Positions 16,597-23,962 of a stretch of 64,000 nt of DNA are shown one piece after another. The position numbers were made by a program, and so were the translations under genes. This DNA comes from Poritiphilus sp965212595 (GTDB taxonomy: Bacteria; Bacteroidota; Bacteroidia; Flavobacteriales; Flavobacteriaceae). A model generated the notes under the pieces. It was not told the origin of the DNA. It saw only the letters and a list, made by a program, of their open reading frames with translations, and made no database searches. Within the stretch, counting starts at the first letter, position 1, and the number at the start of each line of letters is the position of its first letter. The stretch is from the NCBI GenBank assembly GCA_965212595.1, contig CBDBVE010000005.1:1-64000 (forward strand). The letters are read 5' to 3'.

Positions 16597-17769
16597 ATGA
16601 TACTTACCGAAACGCTCCTCGATTTTTTTCTTGAAACGCGAAGGCATAGTGAAGCGCTTTGCGCCCCTCTGGAGATTGAAGACTACGTGGTACAACCGGT
16701 TGTAGATGTCTCCCCTCCTAAGTGGCATTTGGGTCATACTACCTGGTTTTTTGAAGAATTTATTTTAAAACCCTATGCAGCCAATTACGAGCTTTTTGAT
16801 GAAGACTTCGCCTTCGTCTTTAACAGCTATTACGAAACTGTTGGTAAACGCGTAGTGCGCGCCAATCGTGGCAACCTTTCCCGCCCTTCAGTAAACAAAG
16901 TATACAATTACCGAAATCACGTAACTGATCATATTGCCAAATTGTTCTCAGGAGAAGTAAATAAGGAGCTTAATGATCTTCTGGAAATTGGGATTCACCA
17001 TGAAAAACAACATCAGGAGCTATTGTTGACCGATATAAAATACATTTTAGGAAATAATCCGCTTTTACCCGTTTATTCGGAAGGTGTTAATGAGCATGAA
17101 GCCAGCAATACCGAACCGGAATGGATAAAAATGAAAGCAGGCTTGTATGAAATCGGTCATGATTCTGAGGACTTTTGCTATGACAATGAATTGGTAAGGC
17201 ATCAGGTTTACCTACAAGACTATGAAATAGCAAATACGCTGGTAACCAATGCAGAATTTCTAGAGTTTATAGAGGGGCAGGGTTACAAAAAGTTCGATTT
17301 ATGGCATGCCGAAGGCTGGGATTGGGTAAACCAAAACAGTATTTCGGCCCCGCTGTATTGGTACAAAACAGATGGCAGTTGGTATCATTATACCTTACAA
17401 GGGCTTCAGAAGATAGATCTGTCTGCTCCGATTACCCATATTTCCTATTTTGAGGCCTTTGCCTATGCGCAATGGCGAGGTTGCAGGCTTGCGACAGAAT
17501 TTGAATGGGAAGCCGCCCAAGGGCAATTTAAATGGGGGAGCAGATGGGAATGGACCGAAAGTGCCTATCTCCCCTACCCGGGTTACAAGAAAGCCGAGGG
17601 GGCTCTAGGAGAGTACAATGGTAAATTTATGGTTGGGCAGAAAGTGCTCCGGGGTGGCTCTATAGCTACGCCAAAAAAAACATACCAGACCTACATATCG
17701 CAATTTTTTTCATCCTCAGTTACGCTGGCAATATACCGGTTTAAGGTTGGCCCAGTAATTCCGACATAA
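16597..17769 (+). CDS. egtB: Ergothioneine biosynthesis sulfoxide synthase EgtB-like
   Basis: EgtB is a non-haem iron enzyme that joins a thiol substrate to N-alpha-trimethylhistidine. The N-terminal DinB-like domain holds the iron site: His47 in LGHTTWFFEEF and the HX3HXE motif H135-EKQ-H139-Q-E141. The C-terminal half is an FGE-sulfatase-like domain (FEAFAYAQWRGCRLATEFEWE ... VLRGGSIATP). At 390 residues it is a little shorter than mycobacterial EgtB. No EgtC amidohydrolase is nearby, so the sulfur donor may be cysteine rather than gamma-glutamylcysteine; this is not decidable here. egtD starts 5 bases after the stop. Confidence 0.9.
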   Translation: MILTETLLDFFLETRRHSEALCAPLEIEDYVVQPVVDVSPPKWHLGHTTWFFEEFILKPYAANYELFDEDFAFVFNSYYETVGKRVVRANRGNLSRPSVNKVYNYRNHVTDHIAKLFSGEVNKELNDLLEIGIHHEKQHQELLLTDIKYILGNNPLLPVYSEGVNEHEASNTEPEWIKMKAGLYEIGHDSEDFCYDNELVRHQVYLQDYEIANTLVTNAEFLEFIEGQGYKKFDLWHAEGWDWVNQNSISAPLYWYKTDGSWYHYTLQGLQKIDLSAPITHISYFEAFAYAQWRGCRLATEFEWEAAQGQFKWGSRWEWTESAYLPYPGYKKAEGALGEYNGKFMVGQKVLRGGSIATPKKTYQTYISQFFSSSVTLAIYRFKVGPVIPT

Positions 17770-17774
17770 ATAGC

Positions 17775-18767
17775 ATGCAACAAAAAACAACAACAACCTT
17801 CAAAACACAGTTTGAAGAAGACATTTACAAAGGGCTTACCGATTTTCCCAAACATCTTTCTTCTCAATATTTTTATGATAAGCAAGGGGACAAATTATTT
17901 CAGGATATCATGAATATGCCTGAATACTATCTCACCGATTGCGAGTTTGAGATCTTTAGAAGGCATAAAGAGGAAATAGCCGCTCTTTTCTATGAAGGAA
18001 AAAATTCATTTAATCTTATAGAATTAGGCGCAGGAGATGGTCAAAAAACCAAGGTGCTATTAAAGCAATTGGAGGCGATCAATGCTGAATTTACTTATAG
18101 ACCGATTGATATTAGCAATAACGCTCTCGATCAACTTGAAACTACCTTAAAAAAAGAATTCCCAAACTTGTCTATGGCGCCTCATTGCGGAACTTATTTT
18201 GAAAGCCTGGAACACATTAATCAGATGCAAAAGCAGAAAAAAGTTCTTTTGTTTCTGGGGTCAAATATCGGAAATCTGTTGCACCCTCAAGCCGTTGAAT
18301 TCTTAAGAGGGCTACAAGAATTAATGGATGAAACCGATATGCTTTTTATTGGGTTTGATCAAAAAAAGCATCCAAAAGTAATTTTAGATGCTTATAACGA
18401 CAAGGCTGGTATTACTGAGGCTTTCAATAAAAACATTCTCCATAGAATCAATCGCGAGCTCGGAGGTAATTTTGAAACTACTAAGTTCCTGCATTGGGAA
18501 GTATACAATCCGGAAACCGGAACCGCAAAGAGTTTTCTTGTTGCTAATGAGTCTCAGGAGGTATATATTGAACACCTTGATCTTAAGGTAGGTTTTAAGC
18601 AATGGGAAACCATTCATACTGAAATTTCACAAAAATATGATGACGATATCGTGACTTGGCTGGCACAAAAGGCCGGTTTATACGTTGCCAATGAGTTTAG
18701 TGACAGAACCAAAAACTATAAAAATTACATTTTAAAAAAGAATTCATATGAAAGCAATTTGGAATAA
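17775..18767 (+). CDS. egtD: L-histidine N-alpha-methyltransferase EgtD
   Basis: EgtD trimethylates histidine with three SAM to give hercynine, the first step to ergothioneine. The SAM-binding motif LIELGAGDGQKT is at about 81-92, and the family features SSQYFYDKQGDKLFQDI and LLFLGSNIGNLLHPQ are present. Length (330) is typical. It is tightly linked to egtB and its last 20 bases overlap the start of the DUF427 gene, so the three are one transcript. Confidence 0.93.
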   Translation: MQQKTTTTFKTQFEEDIYKGLTDFPKHLSSQYFYDKQGDKLFQDIMNMPEYYLTDCEFEIFRRHKEEIAALFYEGKNSFNLIELGAGDGQKTKVLLKQLEAINAEFTYRPIDISNNALDQLETTLKKEFPNLSMAPHCGTYFESLEHINQMQKQKKVLLFLGSNIGNLLHPQAVEFLRGLQELMDETDMLFIGFDQKKHPKVILDAYNDKAGITEAFNKNILHRINRELGGNFETTKFLHWEVYNPETGTAKSFLVANESQEVYIEHLDLKVGFKQWETIHTEISQKYDDDIVTWLAQKAGLYVANEFSDRTKNYKNYILKKNSYESNLE

Positions 18768-19029
18768 CGCGGTAATCGCTGAGAGCGATGATACCTTGGT
18801 AGTTGAAAATAACCATTATTTCCCTGCGGATAGTATTAAAAAAGAATACTTCAAAGAGAGCAATGCCCATACTACTTGCCCATGGAAGGGTGTGGCGTCT
18901 TATTACTCATTGGAGGTTGATGGAAAAGAAAATCAGGATGCTGCCTGGTATTATCCCGAAGTCAGCGAACTAGCAAAGCAAATTAAGGGCAGGGTAGCTT
19001 TCTGGAAAGGGGTGGAGATTGTAGAATAA
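18748..19029 (+). CDS. DUF427 family small protein
   Basis: A 93-residue protein of the DUF427 family, recognised by the conserved TTCPWKGVASYYSLEVDG segment and the trailing AWYYPEVSE. The family is a small beta-rich fold of unknown function. The ATG at 18748 lies inside egtD and gives a 20-base overlap, so translation is probably coupled. Its constant company with egtD here suggests a role in or after hercynine/ergothioneine synthesis, but no activity can be read from the sequence. Confidence 0.88.
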   Translation: MKAIWNNAVIAESDDTLVVENNHYFPADSIKKEYFKESNAHTTCPWKGVASYYSLEVDGKENQDAAWYYPEVSELAKQIKGRVAFWKGVEIVE

Positions 19030-19031
19030 AA

Positions 19032-19063
19032 AAACCAGAACTCTTTTGATAAAGTTCCGGTTT
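19032..19063. terminator. Intrinsic terminator between DUF427 and CBM48 genes
   Basis: An 11-bp stem with one G-U pair (aaaccagaact / agttccggttt) lies between convergent genes. The T-run on the reverse strand is the stronger one, so it should end the CBM48 transcript and may serve both. Confidence 0.8.
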
Positions 19064-19083
19064 CTCTCTTATTCGCTTTTTGA

Positions 19084-19380
19084 TTATACCTCTAAAACGG
19101 CATTCTCCGTTCCTGCGTAATCGTTCCACTGGTAACGATCCGCGGCATCATCATTGATGTAGTTTCCATCCACTAAGTACCTGAATTCGTAGGTAGCTTC
19201 TTTAGCTAGATCGAAAGTCCCTTTGAAGGTTCCGTTCTTCAATTTTTTCAATAGGCTGCCTTTTGGGTTCCAATTGTTAAAATCTCCTACGACTGCTACT
19301 TTTTTTGCGTCTTCTGCGGGTACTGTAAAAGTAACTTTACAAACCGGCTTGGTCTTTAGGTATTGTTTTGCTATTGCCAT
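19084..19380 (-). CDS. Isoamylase early-set/CBM48 domain protein
   Basis: The 99-residue protein is a single glycogen-binding-type domain like the AMPK beta subunit: CKVTFTVPAEDAKKVAVVGDFN, then NWNPKGSLLKKLKNGTF, then EFRYLVDGNYINDD. The ATG at 19378-19380 follows a good AAAGAGAT ribosome-binding site; an upstream in-frame ATG is less likely. Stand-alone copies are common in Flavobacteriaceae. Binding to glycogen or similar glucans is the family expectation; no catalytic part is present. Confidence 0.88.
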   Translation of the reverse strand: MAIAKQYLKTKPVCKVTFTVPAEDAKKVAVVGDFNNWNPKGSLLKKLKNGTFKGTFDLAKEATYEFRYLVDGNYINDDAADRYQWNDYAGTENAVLEV

Positions 19381-19533
19381 AATCTCTTTGTTTAAAAATT
19401 TAAGGTGCAAAAAAAGATATTAAATTGCTCATTTACAATGATTAAAGTCATATTTATCATTTTCCTAAAATATGGCTAATGATTAGTTTACTTTTGTAAA
19501 AAAGGGCATTCAATTTTTAGAACTAACTAAGTC

Positions 19534-20619
19534 TTAAAGTGCTTTTTTCAGGATTTTCGCAATCTCTTCTATCTCTTCTTCGGTGTTATAAAGATGAAAA
19601 CTGAGACGAATCCCCTTTCCCCTTTGTGAACACACTACATTATTATTTACGAGATGCTGAAACATTTGGTCGTCTCCCTTAATGTTAAATATATTACTGT
19701 GGTCTTTTCTTAAGACAACGGTCTGTTCTAAAAGATTTAGCTCGGTAAAGGTACTTTTCGCTTTACTGATTAAAGCGGCATTGCAGGTTTCAACACTATC
19801 CATTCCCAGCGCTGCAAGAAATTCCAGCGCATATTTGAGGCTGCCAAAACTTAAACTATCCAGATGGCCTGGCTCAAAGTGCTTGGAAAACCTAAAACTT
19901 TTGTTTGCCTCCAGGTTGCCACCTACTGAATTGAAACCAACAGTTTTTAACTGAATCTCGTCTTCAAGCCCTTCGCGAACCAGCATAAAACCATTGCCCG
20001 AACCGGCCAGCAACCATTTATAGCCGCTGGCACCAAAAACATCGATCCCCGAATCCTTAAATGAAAAATTGGATGTACCGCAAAACTGAGTGCCATCTGC
20101 TATAATTAAGAGATCTGGGAATTCATGTTTGAGTACTTTAAGAAAATCCAGGTCAATTTTTACCCCATTTAACCATTGAACGATGCTTAGGGCAAGTACA
20201 GAAATATTTTCTTTAGCGACTTTCTCACGGATGTCCGCTTCCAAATTCTCTGTTATTCTCAGCGTCGAAATTTGAAATCCGCGAGTCTCAAAAGGCCAAT
20301 TCAAGGAGGGATAGTCTTCTTCTAATAACAGTACACGATGGTTGCGATCAAGACCTTCGAGCAGAATATTTAAACCGAAGGAAAAATTTGGAACCAGTGC
20401 CACCCTGGCCCGGTCACAACTCAAAAAAGAAGCTATTACATCTTTTGTTTTTGCAATATTGTCAAGGCTCTTCACCTTAAACAGACTGCCATCAACCAGA
20501 AAATCTAAATCATGCTCCTGCCTCCATTCCATAAGGGTTTCACTCAAAAGTCCGTAAGCCGCAGTATTGCAATAGATAGCATGACTGGTTGCCGGGAATT
20601 GTGCTCTGATCTTCTGCAT
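19534..20619 (-). CDS. Class V aminotransferase-fold PLP enzyme
   Basis: A fold-type I PLP enzyme of 361 residues. The PLP-binding Lys is about residue 201 in GASGYKWLLAGSGNG, and the ring-nitrogen Asp is about 175 in IIADGTQF. The class V superfamily includes cysteine desulfurases, kynureninase, isopenicillin-N epimerase-like proteins and EgtE, the C-S lyase that finishes ergothioneine. No desulfurase active-site Cys loop is evident. Position 1.5 kb from egtB-egtD makes an EgtE-like role possible, though it is on the opposite strand and separated by the CBM48 gene. Substrate is otherwise unknown. Confidence 0.87.
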   Translation of the reverse strand: MQKIRAQFPATSHAIYCNTAAYGLLSETLMEWRQEHDLDFLVDGSLFKVKSLDNIAKTKDVIASFLSCDRARVALVPNFSFGLNILLEGLDRNHRVLLLEEDYPSLNWPFETRGFQISTLRITENLEADIREKVAKENISVLALSIVQWLNGVKIDLDFLKVLKHEFPDLLIIADGTQFCGTSNFSFKDSGIDVFGASGYKWLLAGSGNGFMLVREGLEDEIQLKTVGFNSVGGNLEANKSFRFSKHFEPGHLDSLSFGSLKYALEFLAALGMDSVETCNAALISKAKSTFTELNLLEQTVVLRKDHSNIFNIKGDDQMFQHLVNNNVVCSQRGKGIRLSFHLYNTEEEIEEIAKILKKAL

Positions 20620-20631
20620 TTAGAATTCCTT

Positions 20632-20639
20632 TATCTTTG
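20632..20639 (+). promoter_or_regulatory. -7 promoter element for the 2TM-folA unit
   Basis: TATCTTTG matches TAnnTTTG exactly, 21 bases before the ATG at 20661. It overlaps a possible TTG start at 20637 and so argues for the ATG. Confidence 0.6.
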
Positions 20640-20660
20640 CGATTAAAGATAACCATTCGG

Positions 20661-21047
20661 ATGTTCTCGAAGAATAAAAAGGCGGTGAAAATAGATCTCG
20701 AACAGCACGAGCTACTGGAATATGCCCAAAAGCGCATTCGACAGAAAAAAAGGCTTTTTACCCACTTCGTCATCTTTTTAATAGGAAGTGTTTTTTTGGT
20801 TCTTGTCAATAAAATTCTTAAGTATGGAGAACAATATGATTGGTTTATTTGGGGCATTACGGTCTGGGCATTTTTATTTATTCTCCATATTTTCAACGTA
20901 TATATAACCCAAAAATTCATGGGTGCGGATTGGGAAAGACAGCAACGGGAAAAGCTGGTACAAAAACAAAAAGAAAAAATAGCTTCACTTCAAAAAGAGA
21001 TTGAAACAGATTTTCCTATGTCTAACATCAATAAAAAAAAAGATTAG
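20661..21047 (+). CDS. 2TM domain membrane protein
   Basis: A 128-residue protein with two close hydrophobic helices (FTHFVIFLIGSVFLVLVNKI and WGITVWAFLFILHIFNVYI), a short loop between them, and a charged coiled-coil tail (WERQQREKLVQKQKEKIASLQKEIE). This is the 2TM domain, abundant in Flavobacteriaceae and sometimes fused to LytTR regulators or kinases. Function is unknown. Its stop codon overlaps the GTG start of folA by one base, so the two are coupled. Confidence 0.85.
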   Translation: MFSKNKKAVKIDLEQHELLEYAQKRIRQKKRLFTHFVIFLIGSVFLVLVNKILKYGEQYDWFIWGITVWAFLFILHIFNVYITQKFMGADWERQQREKLVQKQKEKIASLQKEIETDFPMSNINKKKD

Positions 21048-21541
21048 TGGGGAAACTCTGTATGATAGCGGCCGCCGGGGAGAACAATGAATTGGGTATA
21101 GAAAACAAGCTTCTATGGCATTTGCCAGACGACTTTAAGCGCTTTAGGGAGCTGACCACCGGCTACAAAATAATTATGGGGCGTAAAACTTTCGAAAGTT
21201 TTCCTAAACCTCTCCCCAACAGAACTCATATTATTATTACTCGTGATCAGAACTACAAGGTAGAGGCCGAGGACTGTATAGTGGTTAATAGCATGGAAGC
21301 CGCCTTAAAATTGGTTGAAAAAGAAACACTTTCTTACATCATTGGCGGAGGGGAGATCTATACGCTTGGAATGGAGGTTGCACATTCTATAGAACTCACA
21401 AGGGTACACGGTACTTTTGAAGCTGACACTTTTTTTCCAGCCATAAATCAGAAAGATTGGAGGCTTATAAAAGAGGAATATCACCCTAAGGATGACAGGC
21501 ACACTTATGACTTTACCTATCTTACCTATGAAAAGCGATGA
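21047..21541 (+). CDS. folA: Dihydrofolate reductase
   Basis: Reduces dihydrofolate to tetrahydrofolate with NADPH, closing the cycle opened by ThyA. Motifs are IAAAGENNELGIENKLLWHL with the active-site acidic residue in LPDDFKRFRELT, IIMGRKTFESF, and the NADPH-binding IIGGGEIYTLGM. The start is GTG at 21047, read as MGKLCMIAAAG; the first ATG (21062) would cut away the first beta strand. It overlaps the preceding stop (TAGTG). Confidence 0.96.
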   Translation: MGKLCMIAAAGENNELGIENKLLWHLPDDFKRFRELTTGYKIIMGRKTFESFPKPLPNRTHIIITRDQNYKVEAEDCIVVNSMEAALKLVEKETLSYIIGGGEIYTLGMEVAHSIELTRVHGTFEADTFFPAINQKDWRLIKEEYHPKDDRHTYDFTYLTYEKR

Positions 21542-21589
21542 GTTGGATGAAGTTGTCAAAAATTACGATGGGCTATCAGGGCACATGAT

Positions 21590-22378
21590 TTAGAAATCGT
21601 AATACCGTATTTCTTTAATCACTTCGTCTTCTTTTAAGAAACCATCTAGAATAGCTGTTTCTGTATTGGAGTAAAAGAAATGTCTTGGTGGTTTACCGGA
21701 GGTATTCAATAAGCCATTCTTTTTCAGAATATTGACAGTTTGTCGGGCAACGGCTTCACCACAATCTATGATCTTTACCTCAGGAGGAAGAAGTTCATGA
21801 AGCAGCGGTATTAAGTAGGGGTAGTGCGTACAGCCTAGCACTAAATGATCTATACCTTCCTCAAGCATGGGTTCTAAAAATTCTTGCAGTAACCTTCGGG
21901 TCTCTGTTGACTCAGCTTTACCGGCTTCTATAAGGGTAACCAAACCGGTTCCCTCTCGCTCAATTACCTTAATATCACTCGCGTGGTTTTTTGAAGTCGC
22001 ATAAAACAATTGACTGCTAAGGGTTCCTTTAGTTGCCAAAACCCCTACCTTGCCAGATCTCGAATTGAGGGCCGCGGGTTTAATTGCAGGTTCTATGCCA
22101 ATAAAAGGCACTTGATAATTTTCCCTTAGGTATGCAATGGCATTAGTTGTCGCTGTATTGCAGGCTACGACGATGAGTTTACATTGTCTTTCCAGTAAAA
22201 ATTCGGTATTCTTGATGCTTAATTCAAGGATCCTCTGTGAAGACTTCTCCCCATATGGGGCATGTTTGCTATCCGCTAAATATATGCTCGCCTCAGCAGG
22301 AAGGACTTTATTAATTTCCCTCCATATGGAGGTCCCTCCTATTCCGGAATCAAAGATACCAATGGGATTGTGATTCAT
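21590..22378 (-). CDS. murI: Glutamate racemase
   Basis: Makes D-glutamate for peptidoglycan. The two catalytic cysteines sit in VVACNTATTNAIA and LVLGCTHYPYLIP, and the N-terminal IGIFDSGIGGTSIW is canonical. 262 residues is normal. It is the last gene of a reverse-strand envelope block (porG-like, uppS, bamA, skp, skp, murI), a gene order also known from Porphyromonas, but a terminator separates it from the upstream skp. Confidence 0.96.
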   Translation of the reverse strand: MNHNPIGIFDSGIGGTSIWREINKVLPAEASIYLADSKHAPYGEKSSQRILELSIKNTEFLLERQCKLIVVACNTATTNAIAYLRENYQVPFIGIEPAIKPAALNSRSGKVGVLATKGTLSSQLFYATSKNHASDIKVIEREGTGLVTLIEAGKAESTETRRLLQEFLEPMLEEGIDHLVLGCTHYPYLIPLLHELLPPEVKIIDCGEAVARQTVNILKKNGLLNTSGKPPRHFFYSNTETAILDGFLKEDEVIKEIRYYDF

Positions 22379-22422
22379 ACACTTTAGGGTAAACTCGCCT
22401 ATTTTATCAGATAAAAATAAAA

Positions 22423-22455
22423 AAACCGCTCGGGCTATTATAGTCGGAGCGGTTT
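22423..22455 (-). terminator. Intrinsic terminator of the bamA-skp block
   Basis: A near-complete 16-bp stem (aaaccgctc... / ...gagcggttt) is followed on the reverse strand by a T-rich run. It lies between the distal skp gene and murI. Confidence 0.88.
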
Positions 22456-22475
22456 AAAATAAGGTAATTTTATTC

Positions 22476-22985
22476 TTAAAACCCTAATTCCTGTTTTACG
22501 TCAGGAAGCAGATCTTTGCCTTTTGCCACGATAAGGCCTCCACCTTGTGTAGCATCAATAACATAGTCAAATCCTTGGGCGGCAGCAACCTTCTCTATCG
22601 CTGTCATAGCCTTTTCAGAAATAGGTTTGAACAATTCTGCTTGTTTCTTTGCCAGCTCTTGTTGAGCAGCTTGTCTTGCTTCTCCTATGTTCTTTTCGAA
22701 ACCTTGAAGCTCTAACGCCCTCTTTTCGTTTTCTTCCCTAGACTTCGCTGAAGCTTCACTTTGATATTGCGTAACTTTATTCTGAAGTTCGGTCATGGAA
22801 CTTTCAATGTCCGCCCGGTAGGTCTCCTGCAGTTTCTTAAGTTCGCCCTGGGCAGCTACCATCTCTGGCATTTCAGATAACAGATCGCTAACATTGATAT
22901 GAGCAACCTTGCTTTGTGCATTAACGAAGCTTGTAGCTGCTATAAACAAAACTATGGCGACTGCAACTTTCTTAACATGTTTCAT
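22476..22985 (-). CDS. OmpH/Skp-family periplasmic chaperone
   Basis: A 169-residue exported protein with a signal peptide ending near FVNA and the Skp-type start KVAHINVSDLLSEMPEMVAA. A long amphipathic coiled coil (about 40-125) forms the tentacles that cradle unfolded outer-membrane proteins, followed by KGFD-like YVIDATQGGGLIV. It is the second of two tandem Skp paralogues behind bamA. Confidence 0.93.
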   Translation of the reverse strand: MKHVKKVAVAIVLFIAATSFVNAQSKVAHINVSDLLSEMPEMVAAQGELKKLQETYRADIESSMTELQNKVTQYQSEASAKSREENEKRALELQGFEKNIGEARQAAQQELAKKQAELFKPISEKAMTAIEKVAAAQGFDYVIDATQGGGLIVAKGKDLLPDVKQELGF

Positions 22986-23031
22986 GATTTCTAATTTACT
23001 ATTTGAGTTTAATTAATTTTTGAGTACTATT

Positions 23032-23859
23032 TTAGTTAATGGTATCTTTCTTTTTTTCAGTGTCTTTCTGTCTTTTTTCAAGCTTTTCTTTCCGCTTAGC
23101 TTCTCTTTCTTCTAATAATTTTTTTCTTCTTGCCTCATAAGCTTTCTTGCGTTCTTCTCTAATTCTCAACTGCTCCGCCCTTCTTTCCTCAGCTGTTTTG
23201 GCTTTTGCATCTGCATTGGCCTTAGCCTGTTCTTGCCTTTCCTTTAGTGCTTCACTAACCGGTTCTTCCGCTGGTTCTCCTTCGAATTCTTCAAGAGCAC
23301 TTTTTGTATTCGCCTTCTTTTTCGGCTTGCTTATTTTGCGGGTCCTTTCAATACTCCTTAAGACTAAATCACTGATATCATGTCTTTTTTCGGAGTACAA
23401 CATTACAACATCCGCCGATTTATCAAAAATAAAATCATACTTTTTATTGGCTCCAATCTTTTGCACTTCATTGAATACCTGATCTTGTATAGGCTGTATT
23501 AGCAGGCGTTTCTGGATGACCAGATCTCCCTGAGGGCCAAACCTGTTTTGCTGATACTCAAACATTTCCTTTTCCAGGATTTGTATATCCTCTTCCCTTT
23601 CGGCAATCAGCTCATCGGTTAGCAACACCTTTTCTGCCATCAAATCTTTTCTCATCTGCTCCACCATGCTCTGTTTCTGCTCTATTTCTACCTTCCACTT
23701 CTGAACCTTGTTCTCTAATTGTTCGGTAGCCGCCCTATACTCTTCAACATGCTCCAGAATATACTCCATGTCTACATAACCGATTCTTACCCCTCTTTGA
23801 GAAAAAGCATAGGAAACCCAGAAAATGCAGGCCAATACTAAAAGAACTTTTCTATTCAT
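23032..23859 (-). CDS. OmpH/Skp-family protein with charged C-terminal extension
   Basis: The first of two tandem Skp paralogues. It has a signal peptide (to about FSQ), the family core VRIGYVDMEYILEHVEEYRAA and a coiled coil, then YDFIFDKSADVVMLYSEKRHDISDLVL. Unlike its 169-residue neighbour it is 275 residues long. The final 80 or so form a Lys/Arg/Glu-rich helical tail (EERRAEQLRIREERKKAYE and similar). The tail may be a long charged helix for peptidoglycan or partner contact; that is conjecture. Cotranscribed with bamA. Confidence 0.92.
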   Translation of the reverse strand: MNRKVLLVLACIFWVSYAFSQRGVRIGYVDMEYILEHVEEYRAATEQLENKVQKWKVEIEQKQSMVEQMRKDLMAEKVLLTDELIAEREEDIQILEKEMFEYQQNRFGPQGDLVIQKRLLIQPIQDQVFNEVQKIGANKKYDFIFDKSADVVMLYSEKRHDISDLVLRSIERTRKISKPKKKANTKSALEEFEGEPAEEPVSEALKERQEQAKANADAKAKTAEERRAEQLRIREERKKAYEARRKKLLEEREAKRKEKLEKRQKDTEKKKDTIN

Positions 23860-23962
23860 TTCTAAACCGTTTTAAACATAGAAAATATCGTGCCAAAATT
23901 ACTAAAACTTTTAAAATGAGTGGTTTACCCCTGGTTGAAATTTACGGCAAGTCCTTATTATA

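Noticed and set aside
19489..19496. TACTTTTG promoter element on the + strand
   Set aside because: Both neighbouring genes are on the reverse strand and no + strand gene or terminator follows, so it is probably chance.
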